Source: Chromatiales bacterium (GTDB lineage: Bacteria; Pseudomonadota; Gammaproteobacteria; Chromatiales; Chromatiaceae). Taken from it: a DNA stretch of 49,302 bases. Made by a program: the position numbers and the translations under genes. The stretch is from assembly GCA_028278145.1 (NCBI GenBank), contig JANQEV010000023.1, forward strand, positions 1-49,302, in the 5' to 3' direction. Shown here one piece after another: positions 36,923 through 45,482 of the stretch. How positions within the stretch are numbered: the first letter of the stretch is position 1; every line of letters begins with the position of its first letter. The notes beneath the pieces were generated by a model that saw nothing but the letters and a program-made list of their open reading frames with translations, was not told the DNA's origin and ran no database searches.

Positions 36923-37357
36923 ATGGCAAGTATTACTGACACCATGGCTGGCGACCATCGTCGCTGCGATGAGATTTTTGCAGATGCTGAAGCATCTATA
37001 TCTGATTCTAACTGGGAAGCGGGAAGCGCCCAATTTAAAGAGTTCCATGAAGCGATGGAACACCACTTTTCCATGGAGGAAGGGGTGTTGTTTCCCACAT
37101 TTGAAGAGGCCTCTGGTATGACCATGGGTCCGACCCAGGTTATGCGTATGGAACATACCCAGATGCGCCAGCTGTTTTCTGATATGGCCCAGGCGGTGGA
37201 AAAACAGGACAAAGATGCCTATCTGGGATTGTCAGAGACCCTGATGATGATTATGCAGCAGCATAATATGAAAGAGGAGCAGATGCTCTATCCCATGACC
37301 GATCGCACCTTCGGTGGCGGTGCTGATGAGGTCCTGGAGAAGATGAACGCTGTCTAA
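36923..37357 (+). CDS. hemerythrin HHE-domain protein
   Basis: The 144-aa protein is an all-helical diiron-type hemerythrin-like domain with the expected spaced ligands: H11 (AGDHRRCDEIF), H42/H47/H48 with E52 (FHEAMEHHFSMEEG), H78-region (RMEHTQM) and H114-region (QQHNMKEEQMLYP). Such proteins bind O2 or NO, or repair iron-sulfur clusters under nitrosative stress. AAGAGAG precedes the ATG. It heads a three-gene set with DUF2249 and an oxidase-like membrane protein (gaps 36 and 8 bp). Confidence 0.92.
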   Translation: MASITDTMAGDHRRCDEIFADAEASISDSNWEAGSAQFKEFHEAMEHHFSMEEGVLFPTFEEASGMTMGPTQVMRMEHTQMRQLFSDMAQAVEKQDKDAYLGLSETLMMIMQQHNMKEEQMLYPMTDRTFGGGADEVLEKMNAV

Positions 37358-37393
37358 GATTCGGACCTGCAACCGGCTGGTGAGTCATCTGAT

Positions 37394-37651
37394 ATGGAAC
37401 ACTATCTTGATGTCAGTATGTTGGAACCATGCGAGCCCATGGAGCAAACCCTGGCGGCAATTGAAAAGTTACAGCCTGGTGACTATTTGAAGGTGATTCA
37501 TCGCCGGGAACCACATCTGATATATCCCATGCTGGAAAAGGCAGGGTTTTCCTGGCGTACCGATCCCGGTGGCCCATCTGAGTTTCAGATCTATATCTGG
37601 CGTCGGGATGACCAGGAAGCCGAATCAGCAGTAGCTGATCTGCCAGGCTAG
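37394..37651 (+). CDS. DUF2249 domain protein
   Basis: An 85-aa soluble protein with the DUF2249 pattern: LEPCEPMEQTL, then GDYLKVIHRREPHLIYPMLE and the C-terminal W-rich end. The fold is SirA/TusA-like. The family is usually found beside hemerythrin or NnrS-type genes in denitrifiers. Function unknown; context suggests nitrogen-oxide or redox response. Confidence 0.85.
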   Translation: MEHYLDVSMLEPCEPMEQTLAAIEKLQPGDYLKVIHRREPHLIYPMLEKAGFSWRTDPGGPSEFQIYIWRRDDQEAESAVADLPG

Positions 37652-37659
37652 GCAATAGT

Positions 37660-39003
37660 ATGCTCAACACTGCTAATCTCTCACTGGAGCAAGCGCCTCC
37701 TATCTCCATCCCATTTCGTTTCTTTCTCACGGCACCGCTGTTTGGGTTGGCTGCTGCGATGCTGTTGATCTGGTACGGCCCCGAGGTTATGACCTCACGC
37801 TGGTCTCCACAGGCACTGGCTTTGACCCACCTTATTACCCTGGGTTTTCTGGCCCTGGTGATGTGTGGGGCGTTGTTGCAGATGCTACCAGTGCTGGCAG
37901 GAGTACCAGTCCCACAGGTGGTGCTGGTGGGTAATCTGGTACACCCACTGCTGTCTGTTGGAACCTTGGGATTGGTGATTGGTTTCCTGTTGGGTTCACT
38001 ACAATGGCTTAAATTTGCCGTGATTGCGTTGGGAGCCGGGTTTGTCATCTACATCCTGGCTGTGGGTGTGGCCCTGTGGCGCGTAAAGCAACCCAATCCC
38101 ACTGTGACTGGAATGCGTATGGCTCTGATGGCGCTGGGGGTTACTGTGTTGATCGGGTTGACCCTGGCTTCTGGTCTGTCGGGTTGGGGTACGCTCAACT
38201 ATCCGTTTCTCTATACCAATGTCCACCTGGTATGGGGGATGTTGGGATGGGTAGCCCTACTGCTGATTGGAGTCTCATTCCAGGTAGTACCCATGTTTCA
38301 GGTAACACCGGAGTACCCTGGCTGGATGCGTAATCTACTGCCACGGTCGCTGTTACTTGGACTGGCCATCTGGACCACCCTGTATGTCACCGCTTTTATT
38401 GATCGTACTACGCTGTTCTGGTCTTTCGCCTGCCTCATCATAATGCTCGTCGGATATATTGCGTTTGCAGTTACCACACTGATGTTGCAGCAGAAGCGCC
38501 GGCGCAAGATTACTGATGTCACCCTGCTATTCTGGAGGGTAGGGATTGTGGCAATACCTCTGAGCTTCATGGTGTGGGCCATCGGCAGGATGTTTCCAAA
38601 GATTACGGTTTTCGTTGATCTGGATATGCTGCTGGGGGTAAGCATGATCTTTGGTGTTGCCATTCCTTTGCTCAATGGCATGCTGTACAAGATTGTTCCC
38701 TTTCTATCCTGGTTCCACCTTCAGAACCGGCAGTTGGCCATGATGTGCATGAGCGTACAGATCCCAAATATGAAGCAGTTTATGCCAGATGCTCCTGCCA
38801 TACGGCAGTTCTGGATCTATCTGGCTGCATTGGTATTTACTCTGGCTGCAGTGGTGGTTCCAGACTGGCTGGCGCGTCCTGCTGCCGTGTTGTTGGCGGT
38901 CTCCTTTGGTATGTTGGGTTACAACCTGCTGCAGGTGGTGTTGCGTTTCCGGGAGGTAAGCAGTGAATTGGATCAGGCCGCTACCAGCAACCAGGATGGT
39001 TAA
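37660..39003 (+). CDS. multi-helix membrane protein, heme-copper-oxidase-like / NnrS-like
   Basis: A 447-aa inner-membrane protein with about twelve hydrophobic helices. Conserved histidines lie in membrane helices: H57 (LTHLITLGF), H95 (NLVHPLL), H189 (NVHLVWGMLGW) and one near residue 352 (SWFHLQNRQ), a spacing recalling heme-binding subunit I-like or NnrS-like proteins. No Tyr-His or full oxidase signature is seen, so I do not call it an oxidase. It starts 8 bp after the DUF2249 stop, so the three genes are probably one transcript. Confidence 0.75.
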   Translation: MLNTANLSLEQAPPISIPFRFFLTAPLFGLAAAMLLIWYGPEVMTSRWSPQALALTHLITLGFLALVMCGALLQMLPVLAGVPVPQVVLVGNLVHPLLSVGTLGLVIGFLLGSLQWLKFAVIALGAGFVIYILAVGVALWRVKQPNPTVTGMRMALMALGVTVLIGLTLASGLSGWGTLNYPFLYTNVHLVWGMLGWVALLLIGVSFQVVPMFQVTPEYPGWMRNLLPRSLLLGLAIWTTLYVTAFIDRTTLFWSFACLIIMLVGYIAFAVTTLMLQQKRRRKITDVTLLFWRVGIVAIPLSFMVWAIGRMFPKITVFVDLDMLLGVSMIFGVAIPLLNGMLYKIVPFLSWFHLQNRQLAMMCMSVQIPNMKQFMPDAPAIRQFWIYLAALVFTLAAVVVPDWLARPAAVLLAVSFGMLGYNLLQVVLRFREVSSELDQAATSNQDG

Positions 39004-39065
39004 GGATTTCCTGGCGCTGATAGTCTGGTGAGCGTTATCTGCAGTTGCCAGAGTGGCTGAACTGA

Positions 39066-40142
39066 TCAGGCGTTGCCCTTTCCATGTGTGGCTACGGCGT
39101 GTTCCTGGGCGAAGTCCAGCATCCGTTGTATCGGTTTGACCGCTTGGGCGCAAAGCTCCGGCTTGATGTGTATCTCAGGTGTACCCTTCTCAAGAACCTC
39201 TGCCAGATTTTGCAGTGAATTCATTCCCATCCAGGGGCAATGGGCGCAGCTGACACAGGTGGCGCCCTCACCTGCAGTAGGTGCTTCTATTAGCTGTTTA
39301 TCCGGGGCCAGCTGTTTCATTTTATGGAAGATGCCACCATCGGTGGCCACGATGAACTCTTTATTATCCATGGTGGCTACGGCATTGATCAGAGCAGTGG
39401 TTGATCCCACCACGTCTGCCTGCTCAATCACGCTCTCAGGAGATTCCGGGTGTACCAGCACTGCGGCGTCCGGATGCAGACGGTGCAACCGCTCCAGGGC
39501 GACCGCCTTGAACTCTTCATGCACCACGCATGAGCCAGGCCACAGAACCATTTCAACGCCGGTAATCTTCTGTACATAGCGTCCCAGGTGTTGATCCGGC
39601 CCCCATAGCACCTTTTCACCTTTGGCGGCCAGGTGTTGCACGATGGGTAGGGCTATGCCTGAGGTTACCACCCAGTCCGATCTGGCTTTGACCTCGGCAC
39701 TGGTGTTGGCATATACCACCACGGTGTGGTCAGGGTGGGCATCGCAGAATTGTGAGAACTGGTCTGCCGGGCAACCCTCATCCAGGGAGCAGGTAGCCAT
39801 CAAGTCCGGCATTAGAATACGCTTTTCTGGATTCAGAATCTTGGCGGTCTCACCCATGAATCTGACTCCGCAAACCACCAGGGTCTGGGCATCTTGCTGG
39901 GAGCCAAAACGGGCCATCTCCAGAGAGTCGGAGACACAACCGCCTGTCTCTTCGGCCAGTTCCTGCAGGTCACCATCTGTATAGTAGTGTGCGACGAGTA
40001 CTGCATTCTGCTCTTTTAACAAGCGCTTGATCCTGTCTTTAAGCGCCTGTTTTTCTCCTGCGGAAAGGGCCGGCCATTCCGGATGTGGCGGTACAGTTAC
40101 TTCACTGATGGTTATCTCTTCGGATATGGAGTTTTTGCTCAT
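39066..40142 (-). CDS. nadA: quinolinate synthase A
   Basis: NadA condenses iminoaspartate with dihydroxyacetone phosphate to quinolinate, using a [4Fe-4S] cluster, in NAD synthesis. The 358-aa protein has the three cluster cysteine regions: [27 protein letters not shown] (the TCSL Cys) and [13 protein letters not shown] near the C-terminus, plus the substrate-binding HPE.PE and GSTTALI motifs. Length is normal. It begins 24 bp after the nrtR gene on the same strand, so both form one operon. Confidence 0.97.
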   Translation of the reverse strand: MSKNSISEEITISEVTVPPHPEWPALSAGEKQALKDRIKRLLKEQNAVLVAHYYTDGDLQELAEETGGCVSDSLEMARFGSQQDAQTLVVCGVRFMGETAKILNPEKRILMPDLMATCSLDEGCPADQFSQFCDAHPDHTVVVYANTSAEVKARSDWVVTSGIALPIVQHLAAKGEKVLWGPDQHLGRYVQKITGVEMVLWPGSCVVHEEFKAVALERLHRLHPDAAVLVHPESPESVIEQADVVGSTTALINAVATMDNKEFIVATDGGIFHKMKQLAPDKQLIEAPTAGEGATCVSCAHCPWMGMNSLQNLAEVLEKGTPEIHIKPELCAQAVKPIQRMLDFAQEHAVATHGKGNA

Positions 40143-40166
40143 GGTAATTCTCTTTATATCGTACAG

Positions 40167-40841
40167 CTAGTCTATCAGTTGTACTTTGTTACGACATACT
40201 GCCCGATACAGGCGGGCAGGTCTATGGCTTCCATTACGACGTAGTTCACCGGTATCTTCTAAAAGTCCTAGTTTGGTGATCTGTTTTCTGAAATTTCGTT
40301 TGTCCAGTTTTTCATTGCGCACAATCTCGTACACTGTTTGTACCTCACTCAGGGTAAAAGTCTCTGGCAGTAACTGAAATGCGATACTGGTGTAGTTCAA
40401 TTTTGAGAGCAGGCGTTTCTGGGCCAGGTTCACGATTTCCACATGATCAAAGGCCAAAGGCGGTAATTTATCCATGGGGTACCAGCTTACGGCTGTTGCG
40501 TCACTGCCAGCTACTGGCAAATTATCCATTATCGGTACCAGGGCATAATAGGCCACACTTACCACCCGCTCTCTCGGGTCACGCTCGGGGTTTCCAAAGG
40601 TGTAGAGCTGCTCCAGGTAGATGTTCTGCAGCCTAGTCTCTTCCTGTAGTTCCCGTTGGGCACATTGTGACAGGTCCTCATTTGGCTCCAGGAAGCCTCC
40701 GGGTAGTGCCCAGGTCCCTTTGTACGGCTCCTGCCCCCGTTTAATCAATAACAGCTTGAGTGCGCCATCAGAAATGGTAAATACCACAATGTCAGTGGTG
40801 ACTGCCGGGTGTGGATGTTTGTAGCGGTATTCCATGCTCAT
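40167..40841 (-). CDS. nrtR: NrtR-type Nudix transcriptional regulator of NAD synthesis
   Basis: NrtR combines an ADP-ribose-binding Nudix domain with a C-terminal winged helix and represses NAD-cofactor genes. The 224-aa product (from MSMEYRY) shows a Nudix box GFLEPNEDLSQCAQRELQEET (G-x5-E-x7-RE-x2-EE, with R in place of the usual final Gly) and a basic C-terminal half with RNEKLDKRNFRK. Position before nadA is diagnostic. The frame opens at 40901, but the predicted transcription start (about 40885) and operator lie inside that extension, so ATG 40841 (or 40835) is preferred. Enzymatic activity is uncertain. Confidence 0.88.
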   Translation of the reverse strand: MSMEYRYKHPHPAVTTDIVVFTISDGALKLLLIKRGQEPYKGTWALPGGFLEPNEDLSQCAQRELQEETRLQNIYLEQLYTFGNPERDPRERVVSVAYYALVPIMDNLPVAGSDATAVSWYPMDKLPPLAFDHVEIVNLAQKRLLSKLNYTSIAFQLLPETFTLSEVQTVYEIVRNEKLDKRNFRKQITKLGLLEDTGELRRNGSHRPARLYRAVCRNKVQLID

Positions 40842-40863
40842 CTTATCTACTATTTTGCACTTA

Positions 40864-40880
40864 AGTGTTGTATTAACACT
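40864..40880 (-). promoter_or_regulatory. putative NrtR operator over the nrtR-nadA promoter
   Basis: A perfect 6-bp inverted repeat AGTGTT (40864-40869) / AACACT (40875-40880) with a 5-bp centre. It lies just downstream of an extended -10 (TGG at 40898-40900 and TATATA at 40892-40897, read on the minus strand), so binding would block initiation. NrtR is known to bind palindromes of this general kind near NAD genes. Confidence 0.5.
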
Positions 40881-41101
40881 AATTAAAATAATATATACCA
40901 CGTTTACAGAATTAGATTCCCTTGGCAGGCTATAGATTTATTACCAATGATGCCGGCTAAAGAATTCTGACAGTCAGCCGATAGTAGGTTTGATGTGCCA
41001 GTAACGGTGCTGCAGTTGGGTGGGGGAAAGGATGTTCAAGGTCGATTTAGTCAACTCTATTAGTAACTTAGCGGTATATAGCCATATACAGGGGGACCTG
41101 T

Positions 41102-41974
41102 ATGCCTGAATCAACCATGGTAGATGCCAGGCAAGAGATCCTGGATTTAAAAAACCTGCCCCCCTTGTCGGTTACAGCCAGTCGTCTGCTAGAGACCGTT
41201 TCCAACCCTGAAGTGGAAATAGCGGAACTGTCCTATATTATCAGCCAGGATCCTGGATTGATGGCGCGCATTATCGGTCTGGCCAATGCAGCCTATTTTG
41301 GGCAGGCAATGGCGATCACTACTGTGCACGATGCTATTGTGCGGGTGCTTGGGATAAATATGGTCAAAAGTCTGGCCATCAGCATATCTGTTAGTGGAGC
41401 GTTTAATTCAGACGCTTGTACTGGTTTCAGTACTAAAGATTATTGGTTTAATGCTATAGGCTGCGCAACCATGTCCCGGATGATGGTCTTGCGGATACCT
41501 GCTGCTGAACGTCCCGATCCTGAGAAGGTTTATCTTAGTGGTCTGCTGCATAATCTAGGTTGTCTGGTTCTGGCACACCTGTTTCCTTCCAAGTTATCCC
41601 GTGTTCTGGCACTTAAGAGCAAGGATCCAGATGCTGATCTGGAAGCACTGCAACAGGAGCATTTGGGTGTGGACTGGATATCTGCTGGTGTGTGGTTGGT
41701 AAATCGTTGGCACTTACCGGATTTTGTTGGTGATGTGATCGGTGCGGTGGCAGATCGCAGCTATGCGCCTGGGGATAAGTATGATGTGACCCTACTTCGA
41801 GGCTCGATTCATTGGCTCAAAGGATATCCAACGCAGGAACCTGGGGTCCACAGGCTCAGTGAAGATGCGGCCCTTGGATTAATCCCAGGCTTGAGTGTAG
41901 ATGCCTTGAACCTGGTGGAGGATAAGTTTCTGGATCGGTGTGAAGAGCTGGATGCTCTGGCATCCCGTCTGTAG
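41102..41974 (+). CDS. HDOD domain protein
   Basis: A 290-aa cytoplasmic protein whose whole length is an HDOD domain: NLPPLSVTASRLLE near the start, ISQDPGLMARIIGLANAAYFG, and the AIVRVLGI...LAISIS helices. HDOD proteins act in signalling but lack the full HD phosphohydrolase motif; here LLHNLGCLVLAHLF takes that position. AGGGGGACCTG precedes ATG 41102, a strong ribosome binding site. No direct partner is visible nearby, though fimX lies 1.2 kb downstream on the other strand. Confidence 0.9.
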   Translation: MPESTMVDARQEILDLKNLPPLSVTASRLLETVSNPEVEIAELSYIISQDPGLMARIIGLANAAYFGQAMAITTVHDAIVRVLGINMVKSLAISISVSGAFNSDACTGFSTKDYWFNAIGCATMSRMMVLRIPAAERPDPEKVYLSGLLHNLGCLVLAHLFPSKLSRVLALKSKDPDADLEALQQEHLGVDWISAGVWLVNRWHLPDFVGDVIGAVADRSYAPGDKYDVTLLRGSIHWLKGYPTQEPGVHRLSEDAALGLIPGLSVDALNLVEDKFLDRCEELDALASRL

Positions 41975-42097
41975 TCATCCCTGCCAACTCCAACGCCTGC
42001 GTGGTTGTCTGCCATGAGTTATGGTGCTTCAGATAGAGCTTCTTGAACTGTTATCACTGGTGTAATTTCCATATTCCTGTTATATGCTGAGATTGTA

Positions 42098-42156
42098 GGG
42101 TTATGTTTGTCATAACCCACTTGTCAGTGGCCATAAAATGGTCGTGTAACAGGGTT
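42098..42156 (+). promoter_or_regulatory. structured leader of the 5'-nucleotidase gene
   Basis: Three short stems lie in tandem before the start codon: GGGTTATG (42098-42105)/CATAACCC (42111-42118), CACT/AGTG (42118-42129) and GGCCAT (42129-42134)/ATGGTC (42138-42143). AACCC at 42114-42118 could instead pair with GGGTT (42152-42156), which includes the ribosome binding site AGGG. That would let the leader switch between exposing and hiding the site. Confidence 0.4.
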
Positions 42157-42161
42157 GTTCT

Positions 42162-43070
42162 ATGGTAAATGAAATCGAACCTTTTAAACTGGTAGTGGCG
42201 ATCTCATCACGCGCCCTGTTTGACCTGGACTCTTCGCATCAGGTGTTTGAGGCAGAAGGAATTGACGCCTATTGTAAATATCAGATTGAACATGAAGATG
42301 AGATACTGCAGCCAGGGGTGGCCTTTTCACTGGTAAAGAAACTGCTTGCCATGAACAGTCTGTTTTCCGGTAAGGCAGCAGTTGAAGTGATTCTGTTATC
42401 ACGAAACAGTGCCGACACCGGTTTGCGGATATTCAACTCCATAGATCACCATGGACTTGCTATATCCAGGGCTGCTTTCAGTGGTGGTGCAAACCCTTAT
42501 GAATATATTGCAGCAATGGGTGCGCATCTGTTTCTCTCTTCAGATCATAATGATGTGCGCAAGGCCCTTGATTCAGGTATAGCTGCGGCAACTATCCTGC
42601 CATCCAATACTGATCAGACACAGGCCTCTTCTGATCAGCTTCGAATTGCCTTTGATGGTGATGCGGTTATCTTTTCCGATGAGGCTGAGCGCATCTATAA
42701 GAGTCAGGGGCTGGAAGCATTTACCGCAAGTGAAAAGGCCTCAGCCCATAAGCCGTTATCTGGTGGACCGTTTAAGGTGTTTTTATCTGCTTTGCATAAA
42801 ATGCAGATTGCTGCGCCACCTGAGGCCTCTCCCATCAGAACTGCCCTGGTAACTGCCAGGGCGGCGCCAGCCCATGAACGTGTCATTCGTACTCTAAGAG
42901 CCTGGGATATTCGTATTGACGAGGCGTTCTTTCTTGGAGGTATGAATAAAAGTGAGTTCCTACGCTCATTCAATGCAGATATCTTCTTTGATGACCAGGC
43001 CGGTCATTGTGAATCAGCCAGGCAGCATGTACCAACTGGGCATGTGCCACATGGTGTTGCCAATAATTGA
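42162..43070 (+). CDS. cytosolic 5'-nucleotidase family protein
   Basis: The 302-aa protein belongs to the 5'-nucleotidase family related to eukaryotic cytosolic 5'-nucleotidase 1 (Pfam 5_nucleotid). It shows VVAISSRALFDLD near the N-terminus, LLSRNSADTGLRI, and the catalytic-type AFDGDAVIFSDEAE (DxDxV-x-SD). It would hydrolyse nucleoside monophosphates, balancing pools. AGGG lies eight bases before the ATG at 42162. It is 187 bp from the HDOD gene and convergent with fimX (55-bp gap). Confidence 0.9.
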   Translation: MVNEIEPFKLVVAISSRALFDLDSSHQVFEAEGIDAYCKYQIEHEDEILQPGVAFSLVKKLLAMNSLFSGKAAVEVILLSRNSADTGLRIFNSIDHHGLAISRAAFSGGANPYEYIAAMGAHLFLSSDHNDVRKALDSGIAAATILPSNTDQTQASSDQLRIAFDGDAVIFSDEAERIYKSQGLEAFTASEKASAHKPLSGGPFKVFLSALHKMQIAAPPEASPIRTALVTARAAPAHERVIRTLRAWDIRIDEAFFLGGMNKSEFLRSFNADIFFDDQAGHCESARQHVPTGHVPHGVANN

Positions 43071-43125
43071 CACAGTGTGCTTTTACTCTGAATGTGGTTA
43101 TAGGGTTAGGGCTTAAAGGTGTGTG

Positions 43126-45276
43126 TTAAACCATGCTGGTGTCGTAGGTGATGGACTCAGATGGTTTTTGCATAAAATAACCCTGTATATAATTTATGCC
43201 TACTGTCCACAGTACAGCCAGGCTGTTGGCGTCCTCCACACCCATGGCAATACTTTTTATATTGAATGACTGTACCGATCGGTTGATTTCGCTCAGTTGA
43301 TCCTGCTTCTCCTGGCTTTGGCATAGGCCATTGGTCAAAGACTGGTCCAGCTTTATATAGTCAATAGGCATGTGTTTTAACAACATTTCATTGTTTGGTG
43401 TAAGTCCGAATCTATCGATGGCAATCTGGCAGCGTATTTTCTTCAGCCCTTCAATGAGTTTTTTGGCACTTTGAGTATGTGCCCGCACGTCTGCTTCATG
43501 TAATTGGAATATGACCCAGGCACCTTTGGCATTCAGTTCCCGCAAGCAGTCACATATCCAGAGAAGCAGGGTTTCGTCTTCGATTCCAGATTTGGATATA
43601 TTGATAAAGAATTTTGTTTTGTGTCCCTGGTTTCTCTGCTGTGTAAGTTCTTCCATGGAGTGTTTGATTACCCAGCGGTCAATCTGTGACATTAGATTCA
43701 GGCGTCTTGCATGGTCCATGAATTCCACTGGTGGTATTTCCGTGTCATTTTCATCCAGCAATCGGGTCAATACAGCATAATGCTCTCTGGTGTCGCCCTG
43801 TAGGCTTACAATTGGTTGATAGACTAGACGGAAGTGGTCATGTTCTAAAGCATGTTCAATCAACTCTCCAATTCTCGACTCTTCCGAACTGTCAGGAGCT
43901 TCCTGCTGCGTCAGGCTCTCAGTACTGTCGCTGTCTTCGGTGTCGCCGCCGTAGCGTTGTTGCATCTCTTCAGCGTTATAGGAGAAAAAGATGTTGCCAC
44001 CTTCTCCGCGCGCTGCTTCACAGGCGTTGTAGGCCTGATTGATAAGCTCCTGGCTGTGGTTGTTCTCAGGTGTAAGATAGCTGATGCCAATGCTGCAGGT
44101 GGGTTGTATGCTGTTGTCGGAAAGTTGAAAAGAGTTATCTTCAATAATCGACCGGATGTGCTCTGCAAATGGCTCGGCCTCAAGCAGTTTGGATTTCTTA
44201 CTTAGGATGACAAAGGTATGATCTCCAAACCTGGATAACAGGTCGCTCTGGTCGTTGGCGTCTGTCAGTATGTTGGCGACCTCTTTTATCAGAGAGTCAC
44301 TGTTGACAACGCCCACAGCAGCCCTGATCTTCTGGAAATTGTCTATCTGTATATAATGCAGGGCATACTGGTTATGTGTGATGTCTTCATCAGCTGTTAT
44401 TTCACTCAGCCGGTCCAGCAGATAGCGTCGGTTAAACAGTCCGGTTTGAGTGTCCTGTGTTGCCAGTAGCTGTATTTTTTCTTCTAGTTCGGTGTCCAGT
44501 GACTGGTCGCGGATGATGATCTGGGTGCAAGGTTCACCGTCAATACTGGCTGGTGCAAACTCCAGATGTGCTTTAAACACCTTCCCATCGCTGCTTTGAC
44601 AATTGCTTTCAAGGGTGGAACCTTCTGATGTGCTATCCAGGGAACGCAGGAATTTCTTGAATGACTGGTGGTCCTGGGGTGCAATCATGTCCATTATCGG
44701 CAGGCCCTCGATATCATCCATCTCTACATAGCCAAACATATCCAGGTAGCCCTTGTTGGCATGGATATACATTCCTTCGTGTATGTAGGCTATAGCATCG
44801 CGGGAATTCTCTACCAGGGTATTACAGCGTTGCTCAGATTCGTTAAGTTTGGCTTTGATCTGCTCGAGATCTCTGCGAATCTGAAGATCAGTATATTCTC
44901 TGGCAACCACAAGCTGCAGGTGGTCCAGATCGTCTTTTGATACTACATCGCGGGCTCCGGCGCGCATTGCTTCCAACAGTGGTTCCGGTTCCTGTTCTTC
45001 CGGATAAATAATAATCACCGGTGTGCCTTTGCGCCGGCTGTTGCAGATTGACATTGCATGGTTGGGTGAGATGTTTCCAGCACCGGATGTATACAGGATC
45101 ATGTCTGGCTCTTTGTCGTCCAGAGCCTCAATAAGCTTGTCTTCCCGATCCAGCCGGTTATAGTGCACCGCCATACCGGTATTCCGCAGAGCGCTTACAT
45201 AGGTTTCGGTGTCATTCGGTGATTCATCTAGAATCAGCAGACTAATTGAGTTGTCAGGGCGCAACTTGCTATTCAT
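43126..45276 (-). CDS. fimX: FimX-type REC-PAS-degenerate GGDEF-degenerate EAL protein
   Basis: FimX is a c-di-GMP effector that localises at one cell pole and promotes type IV pilus assembly. The 716-aa protein shares the FimX plan: receiver-like domain (about residues 8-125), PAS (about 145-258; DAIAYIHEGMYIHANKGYLDMFG), GGDEF-like domain with GDHTF in place of GGDEF (about 351-355), and EAL-like domain with QPIVSL and AVL in place of EAL (about 500-502). Both catalytic sites are therefore degenerate, as in Pseudomonas FimX, so c-di-GMP binding rather than turnover is expected. The receiver lacks an obvious phospho-Asp context. The frame opens at 45297 with TTG; ATG 45276 fits FimX length best. 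No pil genes are in the window. Confidence 0.88.
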   Translation of the reverse strand: MNSKLRPDNSISLLILDESPNDTETYVSALRNTGMAVHYNRLDREDKLIEALDDKEPDMILYTSGAGNISPNHAMSICNSRRKGTPVIIIYPEEQEPEPLLEAMRAGARDVVSKDDLDHLQLVVAREYTDLQIRRDLEQIKAKLNESEQRCNTLVENSRDAIAYIHEGMYIHANKGYLDMFGYVEMDDIEGLPIMDMIAPQDHQSFKKFLRSLDSTSEGSTLESNCQSSDGKVFKAHLEFAPASIDGEPCTQIIIRDQSLDTELEEKIQLLATQDTQTGLFNRRYLLDRLSEITADEDITHNQYALHYIQIDNFQKIRAAVGVVNSDSLIKEVANILTDANDQSDLLSRFGDHTFVILSKKSKLLEAEPFAEHIRSIIEDNSFQLSDNSIQPTCSIGISYLTPENNHSQELINQAYNACEAARGEGGNIFFSYNAEEMQQRYGGDTEDSDSTESLTQQEAPDSSEESRIGELIEHALEHDHFRLVYQPIVSLQGDTREHYAVLTRLLDENDTEIPPVEFMDHARRLNLMSQIDRWVIKHSMEELTQQRNQGHKTKFFINISKSGIEDETLLLWICDCLRELNAKGAWVIFQLHEADVRAHTQSAKKLIEGLKKIRCQIAIDRFGLTPNNEMLLKHMPIDYIKLDQSLTNGLCQSQEKQDQLSEINRSVQSFNIKSIAMGVEDANSLAVLWTVGINYIQGYFMQKPSESITYDTSMV

Positions 45277-45482
45277 TGATTCCATGCTCGATGTCAAGGG
45301 CGTTGTGATCTCTAACCAGATTCATACACTCAATCAGGTGCTGCATAATGTGGTTTTCGATGCGGTCCGTCAATCCAGGTATACCATCGTTTAATAATAT
45401 CTACGCCATAGGTAAGGTTACAATATTGGCACTCTTATTTCGATACTGTTGTTTCAGTATTGATGCTGTATCTATTGATTAT

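Noticed and set aside
38704..39153. 149-codon minus-strand frame over the membrane protein gene
   Set aside because: It is a shadow of the long hydrophobic frame and overlaps the end of nadA.
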